64,000 nt of DNA from Micromonospora coxensis (GTDB lineage Bacteria; Actinomycetota; Actinomycetes; Mycobacteriales; Micromonosporaceae): NCBI RefSeq assembly GCF_900090295.1, contig NZ_LT607753.1, positions 1,550,001 to 1,614,000 on the forward strand. The letters are read 5' to 3'. A model generated the notes under the pieces. It was not told the DNA's origin and ran no database searches. It was given only the letters and a program-made list of their open reading frames with translations. Below are positions 20,345-29,583 of the stretch, piece by piece (the stretch's first letter is position 1; every line of letters begins with the position of its first letter). A program made the translations under genes and the position numbers.

Positions 20345-21145
20345 GTGGATGACGACCGGGTGACCCGACGGCGGGTCGGCGACGCGGAGGCGCGCCGGGC
20401 CAACCGCGGCTGGTGGGACGCCGACGCCGACGACTACCAGGCCGAGCACGGCGCGTTCCTCGGTGACGTGGACTTCGTCTGGTGCCCGGAGGGGCTGCGC
20501 GAGGCCGACGCCCGGCTGCTGGGCGACGTCGCCGGGCGGCGGGTGCTGGAGGTCGGCTGCGGCGCCGCAGCCTGCGCCCGCTGGCTGGCCCGGCAGGGGG
20601 CCCGACCGGTCGCCTTCGACCTCTCCGCGGGGATGCTGCGCCACGCCGCGCACGCCGCCGCGACCACCGGGGTACGCGTACCGCTGGTGCAGGCCGACGC
20701 GCTGGCGCTGCCCTTCGCCGACGCCGCCTTCGACATCGCCTGCACGGCGTTCGGCGCGATTCCCTTCGTCGACGACTCCGCCGCCCTGATGGCCGAGGTG
20801 CACCGGGTGCTGCGCCCCGGCGGGCGCTGGGTCTTCTCGGTGACCCACCCGATGCGCTGGATCTTCCTGGACGACCCGGGCGAGGGCGGGCTCGTCGCCA
20901 CCCACTCGTACTTCGACCGCTCCCCGTACGTGGAGCAGGACTCCCACGGCGTGGCCACCTACGTCGAGCAGCACCGCACCCTCGGCGACCGGATCCGCGA
21001 GCTGGTCGGGGCGGGCTTCCGCCTGCTCGACCTGGTGGAGCCGGAGTGGCCGGCGGGGCACGACGGGACCTGGGGGCAGTGGAGCCCGCTGCGCGGGCGA
21101 CTCTTCCCCGGCACCGCCGTCTTCGTCACCGAGAAGCCGGCCTGA
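20345..21145 (+). CDS. Class I SAM-dependent methyltransferase
   Basis: 266 aa. Motif I VLEVGCGAAACARWLA, acidic end of beta-2 AFDLSAGML, motif II region DAAFDIACTAFGAIPF and post-II HRVLRPGGRWVFSVTHP are all present (Methyltransf_11). The N-terminal NRGWWDADADDYQAEHG and the segment RWIFLDDPGEGG are shared with a group of actinobacterial methyltransferases of unknown substrate. Start taken at GTG 20345; GTG 20336 is also in frame, and neither has a clear ribosome-binding site. It is divergent from rpsA. Confidence 0.88.
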   Translation: MDDDRVTRRRVGDAEARRANRGWWDADADDYQAEHGAFLGDVDFVWCPEGLREADARLLGDVAGRRVLEVGCGAAACARWLARQGARPVAFDLSAGMLRHAAHAAATTGVRVPLVQADALALPFADAAFDIACTAFGAIPFVDDSAALMAEVHRVLRPGGRWVFSVTHPMRWIFLDDPGEGGLVATHSYFDRSPYVEQDSHGVATYVEQHRTLGDRIRELVGAGFRLLDLVEPEWPAGHDGTWGQWSPLRGRLFPGTAVFVTEKPA

Positions 21146-21289
21146 CCCTCGACCGCACCGGTGGTCCGGCTCCGCGGTTCACGCCCCGGCGTGGAGTGAG
21201 CCGTTCGAGATCACGCTCCCGGTCGCCGAGATCACCCCGTAGCGACGGGAGCGCCGTTTCGGCCCACCGGACCCGGGTACGCGTCGACC

Positions 21290-21508
21290 ATGGCCGAGAA
21301 GGAGTTCCGCAGGGGCGACCACGTCTCCTGGGCCAGCCACAGCGGCCGGGCGTACGGCGTGGTCAAGGAGAAGATCACCGAGCGGACGCACGTACGCGGA
21401 CACGCCGTGAACGCGTCGCCGGACGACCCGCAGTACCGGATCCGCAACGACGACTCGGGCCGGGACGTCGCCCACCGACCGGAGGCGCTGCGTCATGAGC
21501 AGGAGTGA
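21290..21508 (+). CDS. DUF2945 (HVA1/TUDOR-like) protein
   Basis: 72 aa, a single small barrel domain: FRRGDHVSWASHSGRAYGVV, HVRGHAVNAS, DPQYRIRNDDSGRDVAHRPEALR. This matches DUF2945, a small predicted Tudor-like domain of unknown role. It overlaps the next gene by 14 bp, so the two are translationally coupled. Confidence 0.85.
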   Translation: MAEKEFRRGDHVSWASHSGRAYGVVKEKITERTHVRGHAVNASPDDPQYRIRNDDSGRDVAHRPEALRHEQE

Positions 21509-21842
21509 GGATCCCGAGCAGACCTACCGGGAGTTCACCGACGCGGTGAACATGAAGCCGGGCGAGCTGCGGACGTGGTTGGAGACCGACGAGTCGAAGC
21601 ACGTCGGCTGGCGGAAGAAGGGCACCAAGGGCGGTGAGTCCGTCGGGCACGAGTCCGGCCGGAAGATCATCGACCTGTTGCGCCGCAAGCGGGCGGAGCT
21701 GACCGCCGCCGACTACAAGCACATGCGCAAGGTCGTCGGGTACGTGCACCGGCACATGGCGCAGCGCCCCTCCGGCGACGTCCGGGACACCAGGTGGCGC
21801 TGGTCGCTGATGAACTGGGGCCACGACCCGCTCAAGGACTGA
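21495..21842 (+). CDS. DUF3140 family protein
   Basis: 115 aa. YREFTDAVNMKPGELRTWLETDESKHVGWRKKG and KIIDLLRRKR..DYKHMRKVVGYVHRHMAQRP match DUF3140, a small helical family often encoded beside DUF2945, as here. The central KKG...GHESGRKI is typical. The role is unknown; the basic, helical nature and partner domain suggest nucleic-acid or stress-related binding (inference). Start ATG 21495, within the previous gene. Confidence 0.87.
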   Translation: MSRSEDPEQTYREFTDAVNMKPGELRTWLETDESKHVGWRKKGTKGGESVGHESGRKIIDLLRRKRAELTAADYKHMRKVVGYVHRHMAQRPSGDVRDTRWRWSLMNWGHDPLKD

Positions 21843-21872
21843 GCCGCTCGACGTTCGCCGCGTGTTGTTACC

Positions 21873-22748
21873 GTGCCGGCGGTGACGACAGACACTCCGG
21901 CGCCACACCGTCACCCGCGAGCCGGACGGGTCGTCCTCGTGGCGGGCCTGGGTGCCGTCCTCGCCGCCGCCCTCTGGCTGGCCGCCACCGGGAACGGCGG
22001 CATCCGGTACAGCGCCGACCACGGGGACACCGTGCCGATGTGGACCAGGTGGATCCCGGCCCTGGTCGGGATCGCGCTGATCCGGCTGGTCCCGCCGCGT
22101 ACCGACCCACGGTGGCCGGACCCGGTCGCGCCGTACCGCGAGGCGGTACCGCTGCTGCTGGCCGGGATCGCGTTCGCCGCCGTCCTGCCGCTGCTCGGCG
22201 GCGAACCGGCGTACACCGTGGGCAAGCTCGCCCTGCTGCTCGGCGTACCGGCCGTGGTGTTCCTGGCCGCCCGTCGGCGCCCGCCGCGCTGGCGCCCCGG
22301 GCCGGACCCGACCGGCGCCGCCTACCGGTGGGGTCCGGCGCTGCCGGTGGCCGGGTGGCTGGTGCTCAGCTACGCGACCCCGCTGGCGGTGCCGGCCAGC
22401 GACTGGGGGCGGACCGTCACGCCGGCGGAGCTGATCGCCACGATCCTGGTGGCGTTCGCCGTGAACGCCCTGCTGGAGGAGGTCTTCTACCGGCGGTGGC
22501 TGCAGACCCGGTGGGAGTCCCTGCTGGGCCGGTGGCCGGCCGTCGTGCTGGCGTCCCTGGTCTGGGCGGTCTGGCACGTGACCATCCAGGGCACCGGCCG
22601 GCTCGGCACCGACCTCGCCGCCGTGGTGGTCAACCAGGGCGTGCTCGGGCTCTTCCTCGGCTACCTGTGGTCCCGGTACCGCAGGATGTGGCCGTTGTTG
22701 GTCGTGCACGGGGCGGTCAACGCGGTGCCGATCCTGCTCGGCCTGTAG
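21873..22748 (+). CDS. CPBP family intramembrane metalloprotease
   Basis: 291 aa, about eight transmembrane helices. The Abi/CAAX-protease motifs are intact: E202-E203 followed by VFYRR, His235 in WAVWHV and His279/Asn283 in VVHGAVNA, which form the metal site of Rce1-like proteases. Family members process prenylated or small membrane proteins, or protect against self-made bacteriocins; no bacteriocin gene is nearby. Start GTG 21873; GTG 21882 is also possible. It is 31 bp after DUF3140 and may be cotranscribed with it. Confidence 0.9.
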   Translation: MPAVTTDTPAPHRHPRAGRVVLVAGLGAVLAAALWLAATGNGGIRYSADHGDTVPMWTRWIPALVGIALIRLVPPRTDPRWPDPVAPYREAVPLLLAGIAFAAVLPLLGGEPAYTVGKLALLLGVPAVVFLAARRRPPRWRPGPDPTGAAYRWGPALPVAGWLVLSYATPLAVPASDWGRTVTPAELIATILVAFAVNALLEEVFYRRWLQTRWESLLGRWPAVVLASLVWAVWHVTIQGTGRLGTDLAAVVVNQGVLGLFLGYLWSRYRRMWPLLVVHGAVNAVPILLGL

Positions 22749-22901
22749 CCCGGTCACCCGTCCCGCCGCCGCTCCGACCGCCGCCGGCCCGGCAGCTCGA
22801 CGGGCACGCGGTCGAGCGGAGACGGCCGCCCCACTGCCGAACGATCCGGGGCGGCGTGGACACCAGCCGTGGCCAGCAGGCCGGCCGCCCCGGCGCCGTC
22901 G

Positions 22902-25601
22902 TCAGTGGTCGGCGCTGTTCCAGTCCCGGCCTTCGCCGACCGACACCTCCAGCGGCACCGACAGCGGGTACGCCCCACCCATCTCCCGCCGCACCAGCGC
23001 CTCCACCGTCTCCCGCTCCCCGGGTGCGACCTCGAAGACCAGCTCGTCGTGCACCTGCAACAGCATCCGCGAGCGCAGGCCGGCGTCGCGCAGCGCGGTG
23101 TCGACGTGCAGCATGGCGACCTTGATGATGTCGGCCGCCGAACCCTGGATCGGGGCGTTGAGCGCCATCCGCTCGGCCATCTCCCGGCGCTGGCGGTTGT
23201 CGCTGACCAGGTCCGGCAGGTAGCGGCGGCGGCCCAGGATGGTGGAGGTGTAGCCGTCCTGGCGGGCCCGGGCCACCACCTCGTGCAGGTAGTCGCGCAC
23301 CCCGCCGAAGCCGGCGAAGTAGTTCTCCATCAGCCCGCGCGCCTCCTCGGCGCTGATGCCGAGCTGCTGGGACAGGCCGAACGCGCTCAGGCCGTACGCC
23401 AGGCCGTAGTTCATCGCCTTGATCTTGCGTCGCTGGTCGGCGGTGACCTCGTCGACCGGCACCCCGAAGACCGACGAGGCGGTCGCGGCGTGGAAGTCCG
23501 CGCCGGAGTTGAACGCCTCGATCAGCGCGTCGTCCGACGACAGGTGCGCCATGATCCGCATCTCGATCTGGCTGTAGTCGGCGGTGAGCAGGCACTCGTA
23601 CCCCTCCCCCACCACGAAGGCGCGCCGGATGCGCCGCCCTTCCTCGGTGCGGATGGGGATGTTCTGCAGGTTCGGCTCGGTCGAGGAGAGCCGGCCGGTG
23701 GCCGCCACGGTCTGGTTGAAGGTGGTGTGGATGCGGGCGTCGTCCGAGACCGACTTCAGCAGCCCGTCCACCGTGGACTTCAGCTTGGCCACGTCCCGGT
23801 GGCGCAGCAGGTGCTCCAGCACCGGGTGCGGGTTCTGCGCGTACAGCCACTGCAGGGCGTCGGCGTCGGTGGTGTAGCCCGTCTTGATCTTCTTGGTCTT
23901 GGGCAGGCCCAGCTCACCGAAGAGGATCTCCTGCAGCTGCTTGGGCGAGCCGAGGTTGAACTCCCGCCCGACCGCCTCGTACGCGCCCTGCGCCGCGGCC
24001 TTCACCTCGGCGGCGAAGTGCGCCTCCAGCTCCGACAGGTACTGCGTGTCGGCGGCGATGCCGATCCGCTCCATGTCGGCGAGCACCCGCATCAGCGGCA
24101 GCTCCACCCCGGCCATCAGCCGGGCGGACTGCTCGCCGTCGCGGGACAGCTCGGCGTCGATCGCGTCGGCCAGGTCGAGGGTGGCCCGGGCCTGGAGCAT
24201 CAGGTTCTGCTCGGCCACGCCGTCGTCGCCCAGCCCGTCCAGGGTGAGCTGCCCGGTCTCCGGCGCGTCGACCCGCAACTCCCGGTGCAGGTAGCGCAGC
24301 GCCAGGTCGGTCAGGTCGTACGAGCGCTGGTCGGGGCGGGCCAGGTAGGCGGCGATCTGGGTGTCCCGGGCGATGCCGTCGAGGGCCCAGCCGTGCGCGG
24401 CGAAGGCGAGCACCGCCGGCTTGCTGTCGTGCAGCACCTTGGGCCGGGCCGCATCGGCCAGCCAGGCCGCGAGGGCCGACTCGTCGGCCGGCTCCAGCCG
24501 GGCCGGGTCGAACCAGGCCGCCGCCCCGCCGGAGGTGGCCAGCGCCATGCCGGTCACCGAGGCGGTGTGCCGCCGGTTGGGGCCGGTGTCGAGCTTGACC
24601 GCCAGCCCGACGGCGGTGCCGGTGGGGGCGTGTGTCGCCAACCAGCCGGCCAGCGCGCCGGGCGCGGTGAGCACCTCGCCGTCCAGGTCGAAGCCGGCCT
24701 CGGCCTCCGGCTCGACCGCCTCCAGGTACTGGTAGAGCCGGTCGCGCAGGATGCGGAACTGGAGAGTGTCGAAGACCTGGTGCACGGCCTCGCGGTCCCA
24801 GCCCTGCCAGCGGGTGTCCTCCGGGCGCACCGGCAGGTCCAGGTCGGAGACCAGGCAGTTGATCTCGTAGTTGCGGATCACGTCGGCCAGCCGCTCGCGC
24901 AGGCTGTCGCCCGCCTTGCCCTTGATCTCGTCGGCCCGGGCGATGACCCCGTCGACCCCGCCGTACGTGTTGATCCACTTCGCGGCGGTCTTCGGCCCCA
25001 CGCCGGGGATGCCGGGCAGATTGTCGCTGGTCTCCCCGACCAGGGCGGCCAGGTCGCGGTAGCGCTGCGGGCCGACGCCGTACTTCGCCTCGACGGCGGC
25101 CGGATCCATCCGGGCCAGGTCGGAGACGCCCTTGCGCGGGTAGAGCACGGTGACGTCGTCGCCGACGAGCTGGAAGGCGTCCCGGTCGCCGGTGGTGATC
25201 AGCACCTTCATGCCCTGGTCACGGGCCTGGCAGGCGAGGGTGGCGATGACGTCGTCGGCCTCGTAGCCCTCCTTCTCCACCACCGGGATCCGCAGCGCGG
25301 CCAGCACCTCCTTGACCAGGCTGACCTGGCCCTTGAAGTCGGTCGGGGTCTCGCTGCGGCCGGCCTTGTACTCCGCGTACTTCTCGGTGCGGAAGGAGCG
25401 GCGGGAGACGTCGAAGGCCACGATGATGTGGGTCGGCTGCTCGTCGCGCAGCACGTTGATCAGCATCGAGGTGAAGCCGTACACCGCGTTGGTCGGCTGA
25501 CCCGTCGTGGTGGAGAAGTTCTCCACCGGCAGGGCGAAGAAGGCCCGGTATGCCAGGGAGTGTCCGTCGACGAGAAGCAGGCGCGGCGTCGTAGCTGTCA
25601 C
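22902..25601 (-). CDS. polA: DNA polymerase I
   Basis: 899 aa. 5'-3' exonuclease domain (1-~300; VDGHSLAYRAFFAL, EADDVIATLA, GDRDAFQLV, GVGPKTAAKWI), a middle domain (~310-490) and the polymerase domain with motif A DYSQIEMRIMAH, motif B RRKIKAMNYGLAYG and motif C QVHDELVFE. The middle domain keeps the RNase H-like fold but where the first exonuclease motif (DxE) should be it reads VGLAVKLDTG, so proofreading is presumably lost, as in other actinobacterial PolA. Start GTG 25601; an extension to ATG 25637 or 25631 is open but low-complexity. Confidence 0.97.
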   Translation of the reverse strand: MTATTPRLLLVDGHSLAYRAFFALPVENFSTTTGQPTNAVYGFTSMLINVLRDEQPTHIIVAFDVSRRSFRTEKYAEYKAGRSETPTDFKGQVSLVKEVLAALRIPVVEKEGYEADDVIATLACQARDQGMKVLITTGDRDAFQLVGDDVTVLYPRKGVSDLARMDPAAVEAKYGVGPQRYRDLAALVGETSDNLPGIPGVGPKTAAKWINTYGGVDGVIARADEIKGKAGDSLRERLADVIRNYEINCLVSDLDLPVRPEDTRWQGWDREAVHQVFDTLQFRILRDRLYQYLEAVEPEAEAGFDLDGEVLTAPGALAGWLATHAPTGTAVGLAVKLDTGPNRRHTASVTGMALATSGGAAAWFDPARLEPADESALAAWLADAARPKVLHDSKPAVLAFAAHGWALDGIARDTQIAAYLARPDQRSYDLTDLALRYLHRELRVDAPETGQLTLDGLGDDGVAEQNLMLQARATLDLADAIDAELSRDGEQSARLMAGVELPLMRVLADMERIGIAADTQYLSELEAHFAAEVKAAAQGAYEAVGREFNLGSPKQLQEILFGELGLPKTKKIKTGYTTDADALQWLYAQNPHPVLEHLLRHRDVAKLKSTVDGLLKSVSDDARIHTTFNQTVAATGRLSSTEPNLQNIPIRTEEGRRIRRAFVVGEGYECLLTADYSQIEMRIMAHLSSDDALIEAFNSGADFHAATASSVFGVPVDEVTADQRRKIKAMNYGLAYGLSAFGLSQQLGISAEEARGLMENYFAGFGGVRDYLHEVVARARQDGYTSTILGRRRYLPDLVSDNRQRREMAERMALNAPIQGSAADIIKVAMLHVDTALRDAGLRSRMLLQVHDELVFEVAPGERETVEALVRREMGGAYPLSVPLEVSVGEGRDWNSADH

Positions 25602-25700
25602 GGCAGCGACTCTAGTCCGTACCGCCGACATCCCCACGACGGCGGCACCGCGCCACGGGACGGAAACCGACGGCGGACGCGGCCGGGCCGGAACGCCGCG

Positions 25701-25731
25701 CGGCCGCCCACCCCACCGGGGTGGACGGCCG
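25701..25731 (-). terminator. Terminator hairpin after the liv operon
   Basis: Arms 25701-25714 and 25718-25731 pair over 14 bp with one mismatch, 17 bp beyond the livF stop. Confidence 0.65.
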
Positions 25732-25747
25732 CGACGGCACGACGACC

Positions 25748-26461
25748 TCAGGCCACGCCGAGGTACGCCTCCTTGACCGCCGGGTCGTGCAGCAGGTCCT
25801 GCCCGGACCCCTCCTTGACGATCCGACCGGTCTCCAGCACGTAGCCCCGGTGGGCGCGGGAGAGCGCCTGCTGGGCGTTCTGCTCCACCAGCAGGATCGT
25901 GGTGCCCTGCTGGTTGATCTCCGTGATGATGTCGAAGATCTGCCGGATCACCATCGGGGCCAGGCCCATCGACGGCTCGTCCAGAAGCAGCAGCTTCGGC
26001 CGGCTCATCAGCGCCCGGCCGACGGCCAGCATCTGCTGCTCACCGCCGGAGAGCGTGCCGCCGGGCTGCTTGCGCCGCTCGCGCAGCCGCGGGAACAGCT
26101 CCAGCACCTTCTCCAGGTCGGCGGCGATGCCGGCGGAGTCCCGCCGGGTGTACGCCCCCATGTCGAGGTTCTCCAGCACCGTCATGCCGGGGAAGATCTG
26201 CCGGCCCTCGGGCGACTGGCACAGACCCCGGACCACCCGCAGGTCGGCGCGGAGCTTGCTGATGTCCTCGCCGTTGAAGGTGATCCGGCCACCGGCGAGC
26301 GACCGGATCCCGGAGATCGCCCGCATGGTGGTGGTCTTGCCGGCGCCGTTCGCGCCGATCAGGGCCACCACCTCGCCCTCGTTGACGGTCAGGCTGATGC
26401 CGTGCAGGGCCTCGATGCGGCCGTACGACACCGTGACGTTGTCCAACTCAAGCAGCGTCAT
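25748..26461 (-). CDS. livF: Branched-chain amino acid ABC transporter, ATP-binding LivF
   Basis: 237 aa. Walker A GANGAGKTTT (36-45), signature LSGGEQQM, Walker B LLLLDEPSMGLAP and the LivF-typical SPEGRQIFPGMTVLENLDMGA. It is the second cytosolic ATPase of the transporter. Its start overlaps the end of livG by 14 bp. Confidence 0.96.
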   Translation of the reverse strand: MTLLELDNVTVSYGRIEALHGISLTVNEGEVVALIGANGAGKTTTMRAISGIRSLAGGRITFNGEDISKLRADLRVVRGLCQSPEGRQIFPGMTVLENLDMGAYTRRDSAGIAADLEKVLELFPRLRERRKQPGGTLSGGEQQMLAVGRALMSRPKLLLLDEPSMGLAPMVIRQIFDIITEINQQGTTILLVEQNAQQALSRAHRGYVLETGRIVKEGSGQDLLHDPAVKEAYLGVA

Positions 26462-27389
26462 CAGCGGACTCCCCCAGGTACGCGGCGATCACCTTCGGGT
26501 CCCGGCTGACGTCGGCCGGTGCCCCTTCGGCGATCTTCCGGCCGAACTCCAGCACCACGATCCGGTCGGTCACGCCCATGACCAGGCGCATGTCGTGCTC
26601 GATGAGCAGCACGGTCAGCCCCATGTCGCGGATCCTGCGGATCAGCCCGAGCAGCTCCTCCTTCTCCGCCGGGTTGAAGCCGGCGGCCGGCTCGTCCAGG
26701 CAGATCAGCTTCGGCTCGGTCGCGAGGGCCCGGGCGATCTCCAGGCGGCGCTGGTAGCCGTACGGCAGGTTGCGCGCCGCGTCGTTCGCCCGGTCGGCGA
26801 TGCCGACGAAGCGCAGCAGCTCCATCGCCTTCGCCTCGGCCGCCCGCTCCTCCAGGACGTGCCGGGACAGGCCGAAGGTCTTGGCGAACGACCGCCGGAT
26901 CTGCTGCCACGTCCGGAAGGGTTCGGAAGTGGCGGTGACCTGGGGCAGCTCGTGCGGCTTGGGCTTGAGCCGGGGCACCCGGAACAGCGCCCCCGGCACG
27001 CTGGTCCTGTGCCGGGAGTCGGTCCCGACGATGACGTTCTCCAACGCCGTCATCTCCGGGAACAGGCGGATGTTCTGGAAGGTCCGGGAGATGCCCATCC
27101 GGCTGATCTGGTGCGGCTTGCGGCCGGTGACCCGCTCGCCGCGGAACCGGACCGCCCCGGAGGTCGGCCGGTACACCCCGGTCATCACGTTGAAGCTGGT
27201 GGTCTTGCCCGCGCCGTTCGGCCCGATCAAGCCCAGGATCTCACCCTCGTAGATCTGGAAATTGATCTTGTCGAGGGCGACCACACCGCCGAAGCGGAGA
27301 GTCACGTCGTCGACCTCGAGCAGCACGGGGCGGGGCCCCGGCTGGGTCGGGATCTTCGGCGCCACGGTGCCGGTGGTCTGGTCAGACAT
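26448..27389 (-). CDS. livG: Branched-chain amino acid ABC transporter, ATP-binding LivG
   Basis: 313 aa. Walker A GPNGAGKTTS, LivG-typical RTFQNIRLFPEMTALENVIVG, signature LPYGYQRRLEIARAL and Walker B LICLDEPAAGFNP. It has an insertion of ~40 residues between the Q-loop and the signature (PRLKPKPHELPQVTATSEPF), as in other actinobacterial LivG. Start ATG 27389 (MSDQTTG); it overlaps livM by 8 bp. Confidence 0.96.
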   Translation of the reverse strand: MSDQTTGTVAPKIPTQPGPRPVLLEVDDVTLRFGGVVALDKINFQIYEGEILGLIGPNGAGKTTSFNVMTGVYRPTSGAVRFRGERVTGRKPHQISRMGISRTFQNIRLFPEMTALENVIVGTDSRHRTSVPGALFRVPRLKPKPHELPQVTATSEPFRTWQQIRRSFAKTFGLSRHVLEERAAEAKAMELLRFVGIADRANDAARNLPYGYQRRLEIARALATEPKLICLDEPAAGFNPAEKEELLGLIRRIRDMGLTVLLIEHDMRLVMGVTDRIVVLEFGRKIAEGAPADVSRDPKVIAAYLGESADDAA

Positions 27390-28539
27390 GAGCGGGCGCC
27401 TCCTCTGCCTCCGCCGCACGGTCCTTCAACTCGCGGGTGCGTCGCCGGCTGGGGATCAGGCCCTGCGGACGCAGGATCATCACCAGCACCATGGCCAGGC
27501 CGAAGGCCAGCCACCGGTAGTCGGCGATCTCCCGGAACCGCTCGGGCAGGTAGGCCAGCAGCACCGCGCCGAGCGAGACGCCGACCATGTTCCCCGAGCC
27601 GCCGACCACGACCATCGCCACGAAGAGGATGGACAGGTTGACGTTGAACTGGGTCGGGTCGATGAACGCGTTGCGGCTGGCGAACAGGAACCCGGACAGG
27701 CCGCCCAGGGCCGCGCCGATGGCGAACGCCCAGAGCTTGAACTTGAACGGGTAGACCCCCATCACCGCGGCGGCGTCCTCGTCCTCGCGGACCGCCAGCC
27801 AGGCCCGGCCGACCCGGCTGTGCTCCAGCCGGCGTACCGCGAAGACCATCAGCAGCACCACCGTGATGGCCAGCCAGTACCACGGCTTGGCGTCGATCAG
27901 GCCGAAGACCTGGTTGTCCGCCGACGGCGGGCCCTCCGGGCCCGGGATGGCGGAGATGCCCTGCGGGCCGTTGGTGAGCGAGTTGGAGTTGCGGGCGACG
28001 ATGCGGATGATCTCGCCGAAGCCGAGGGTCACGATGGCCAGGTAGTCACCGCGCAGCCGCAGCGTCGGCCAGCCCAGCAGCACCCCGGAGATCAGCGTCA
28101 GCACGATCGCGATGAACAGGCAGATCGCCCAGGTCACCGCCCAGGTCGACGGCAGGTCGAACTCCCGCTGGATCCACTTCACCACCGGCGAGTTGACCGA
28201 GCCGAAGAGCGCGACACTGTACGCCCCGATGGCGAAGAAGCCGATGTAGCCGAGGTCGAGCAGGCCGGCCAGGCCGACCACCACGTTCAGGCCGATGGCC
28301 ACCAGCACGTAGATGGCGCAGACGAAGAGCACGCCGGCCCAGTTGTTGCCACCGGCGATCGAGTCGGTGCGCAGCCAGGTGAGGCCCGGGATGCCGAGCA
28401 GCGGCAGGTAGTAGAGGAACGCCACGAACGCGAGGAACGCGGCGATCCGCTGCCACTTCGGCAACGCCCGGAACCGGTCGCCGACGGAGTTCAGCAGGCC
28501 GACCCGCCGTTGGTCCGCGTTACGGATCTTGTCGATCAT
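27382..28539 (-). CDS. livM: Branched-chain amino acid ABC transporter permease LivM
   Basis: 385 aa, ~9-10 transmembrane helices. Family motif GLAGLLDLGYIGFFAIGAYSVAL and the EAA-like ATPase-docking loop HSRVGRAWLAVREDEDAAAVMG. Inner-membrane permease pairing with LivH. The ATG start is in an ATGA overlap with the livH stop (28536-28539). The C-terminal tail is charged. Confidence 0.96.
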   Translation of the reverse strand: MIDKIRNADQRRVGLLNSVGDRFRALPKWQRIAAFLAFVAFLYYLPLLGIPGLTWLRTDSIAGGNNWAGVLFVCAIYVLVAIGLNVVVGLAGLLDLGYIGFFAIGAYSVALFGSVNSPVVKWIQREFDLPSTWAVTWAICLFIAIVLTLISGVLLGWPTLRLRGDYLAIVTLGFGEIIRIVARNSNSLTNGPQGISAIPGPEGPPSADNQVFGLIDAKPWYWLAITVVLLMVFAVRRLEHSRVGRAWLAVREDEDAAAVMGVYPFKFKLWAFAIGAALGGLSGFLFASRNAFIDPTQFNVNLSILFVAMVVVGGSGNMVGVSLGAVLLAYLPERFREIADYRWLAFGLAMVLVMILRPQGLIPSRRRTRELKDRAAEAEEAPAHV

Positions 28540-29519
28540 GCGCGTGCCCTTCCCAGCGACTCACCCAACAGGCCGGTCGGACGGAACATCAGCACCACGA
28601 CCAGCACCACGAAGGCGATGACGTCCTCCCAGTTGGACGCGAAGAGCGTGGCGCCGTAGACCTCGACGATGCCGAGGAACAGGCCACCCACCAGCGCGCC
28701 ACGCAGGTTGCCGATACCGCCGAGCACGGCCGCCGTGAACGCCTTGAGGCCCAGCACGAAGCCGATGCTGTTCTGGGTGAAGCCGAACCGCATGCTCCAC
28801 AGCAGCGCGGCCGCGCCCGCCATGATGCCGCCGAGCACGAAGATCAGCATGATCACGCGCTCCTGGTTGACACCCATCAGGGCGGCCGTCTCCGGGTTCT
28901 GGGCCACCGCGCGCACGCCCCGGCCGTACCGGGTGCGGTTGATGAACCAGTCCAGCAGCGCCATCATGACCACGGCGGAGACGAAGACGATCACCTGGAT
29001 GTTGGTGATCTGCGTGCCGCCGATCTCGAACAGGGTCTCCTGCTTCAGGATCGTCGGCATGCCGACGATCTGCCGTGCCCGGCCGAACATCGACGGCAGC
29101 GCGCCGCCGGCCACGTCGGGCAGGAGCAGGCCGAAGACCTCGACCAGCACCAGAGAGAGGCCGATCGCGGTGATCAGGAAGATCAGCGGCGGGGCGTTCT
29201 TGCGCCGCAGCGGGCGGTAGGCGATCCGCTCGATCGCCAGGGCCGTGCCGCCCGAGGCAGCCGCCGCGACGACCAGACCGATGACCAGGAAGAGGATGGC
29301 CTGGCCGATCGGCGGGTTATTTTCCACCCCGAGCGCGGTCCACACGCCCAGCACCGCGAAGGTGCCGACCATGAAGACCTCGGAGTGGGCGAAGTTGATC
29401 AGACGCAGCACGCCGTAGACGAGGGTGTAGCCCAGAGCGATCAGGGCGTAGATCGCCCCCTTGGACAGCCCGTCGACGGTGTGCTGGCCGAGGTGGCCGA
29501 AGAGTTCGTCGAAATTCAC
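28536..29519 (-). CDS. livH: Branched-chain amino acid ABC transporter permease LivH
   Basis: 327 aa, ~8 transmembrane helices. GAIYALIALGYTLVYGVLRLINFAHSEVFM near the N-terminus and the docking loop TRYGRGVRAVAQNPETAALMG define LivH. Start GTG 29519 has AAGGAG 6 nt upstream; an upstream open extension is low-complexity and crosses the hairpin that follows livJ. Confidence 0.96.
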   Translation of the reverse strand: MNFDELFGHLGQHTVDGLSKGAIYALIALGYTLVYGVLRLINFAHSEVFMVGTFAVLGVWTALGVENNPPIGQAILFLVIGLVVAAAASGGTALAIERIAYRPLRRKNAPPLIFLITAIGLSLVLVEVFGLLLPDVAGGALPSMFGRARQIVGMPTILKQETLFEIGGTQITNIQVIVFVSAVVMMALLDWFINRTRYGRGVRAVAQNPETAALMGVNQERVIMLIFVLGGIMAGAAALLWSMRFGFTQNSIGFVLGLKAFTAAVLGGIGNLRGALVGGLFLGIVEVYGATLFASNWEDVIAFVVLVVVLMFRPTGLLGESLGRARA

Positions 29520-29536
29520 CGGGGTCTCCTTGCATC

Positions 29537-29570
29537 GAGTGCGGCCGGGGACGACACCCCGGCCGCACTC
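29537..29570 (-). terminator. Intra-operon hairpin between livJ and livH
   Basis: Perfect 14-bp stem (29537-29550 / 29557-29570, loop ACGACA) in the 64-bp gap livJ-livH. It probably ends or stabilises part of the livJ message so that the binding protein is made in excess over the permease. Confidence 0.75.
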
Positions 29571-29583
29571 CAGCGCCGTGTCG

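Noticed and set aside
22869..25844. A 991-codon frame antisense to polA
   Set aside because: Low-complexity translation, no start signal, and polA motifs on the other strand are unambiguous.
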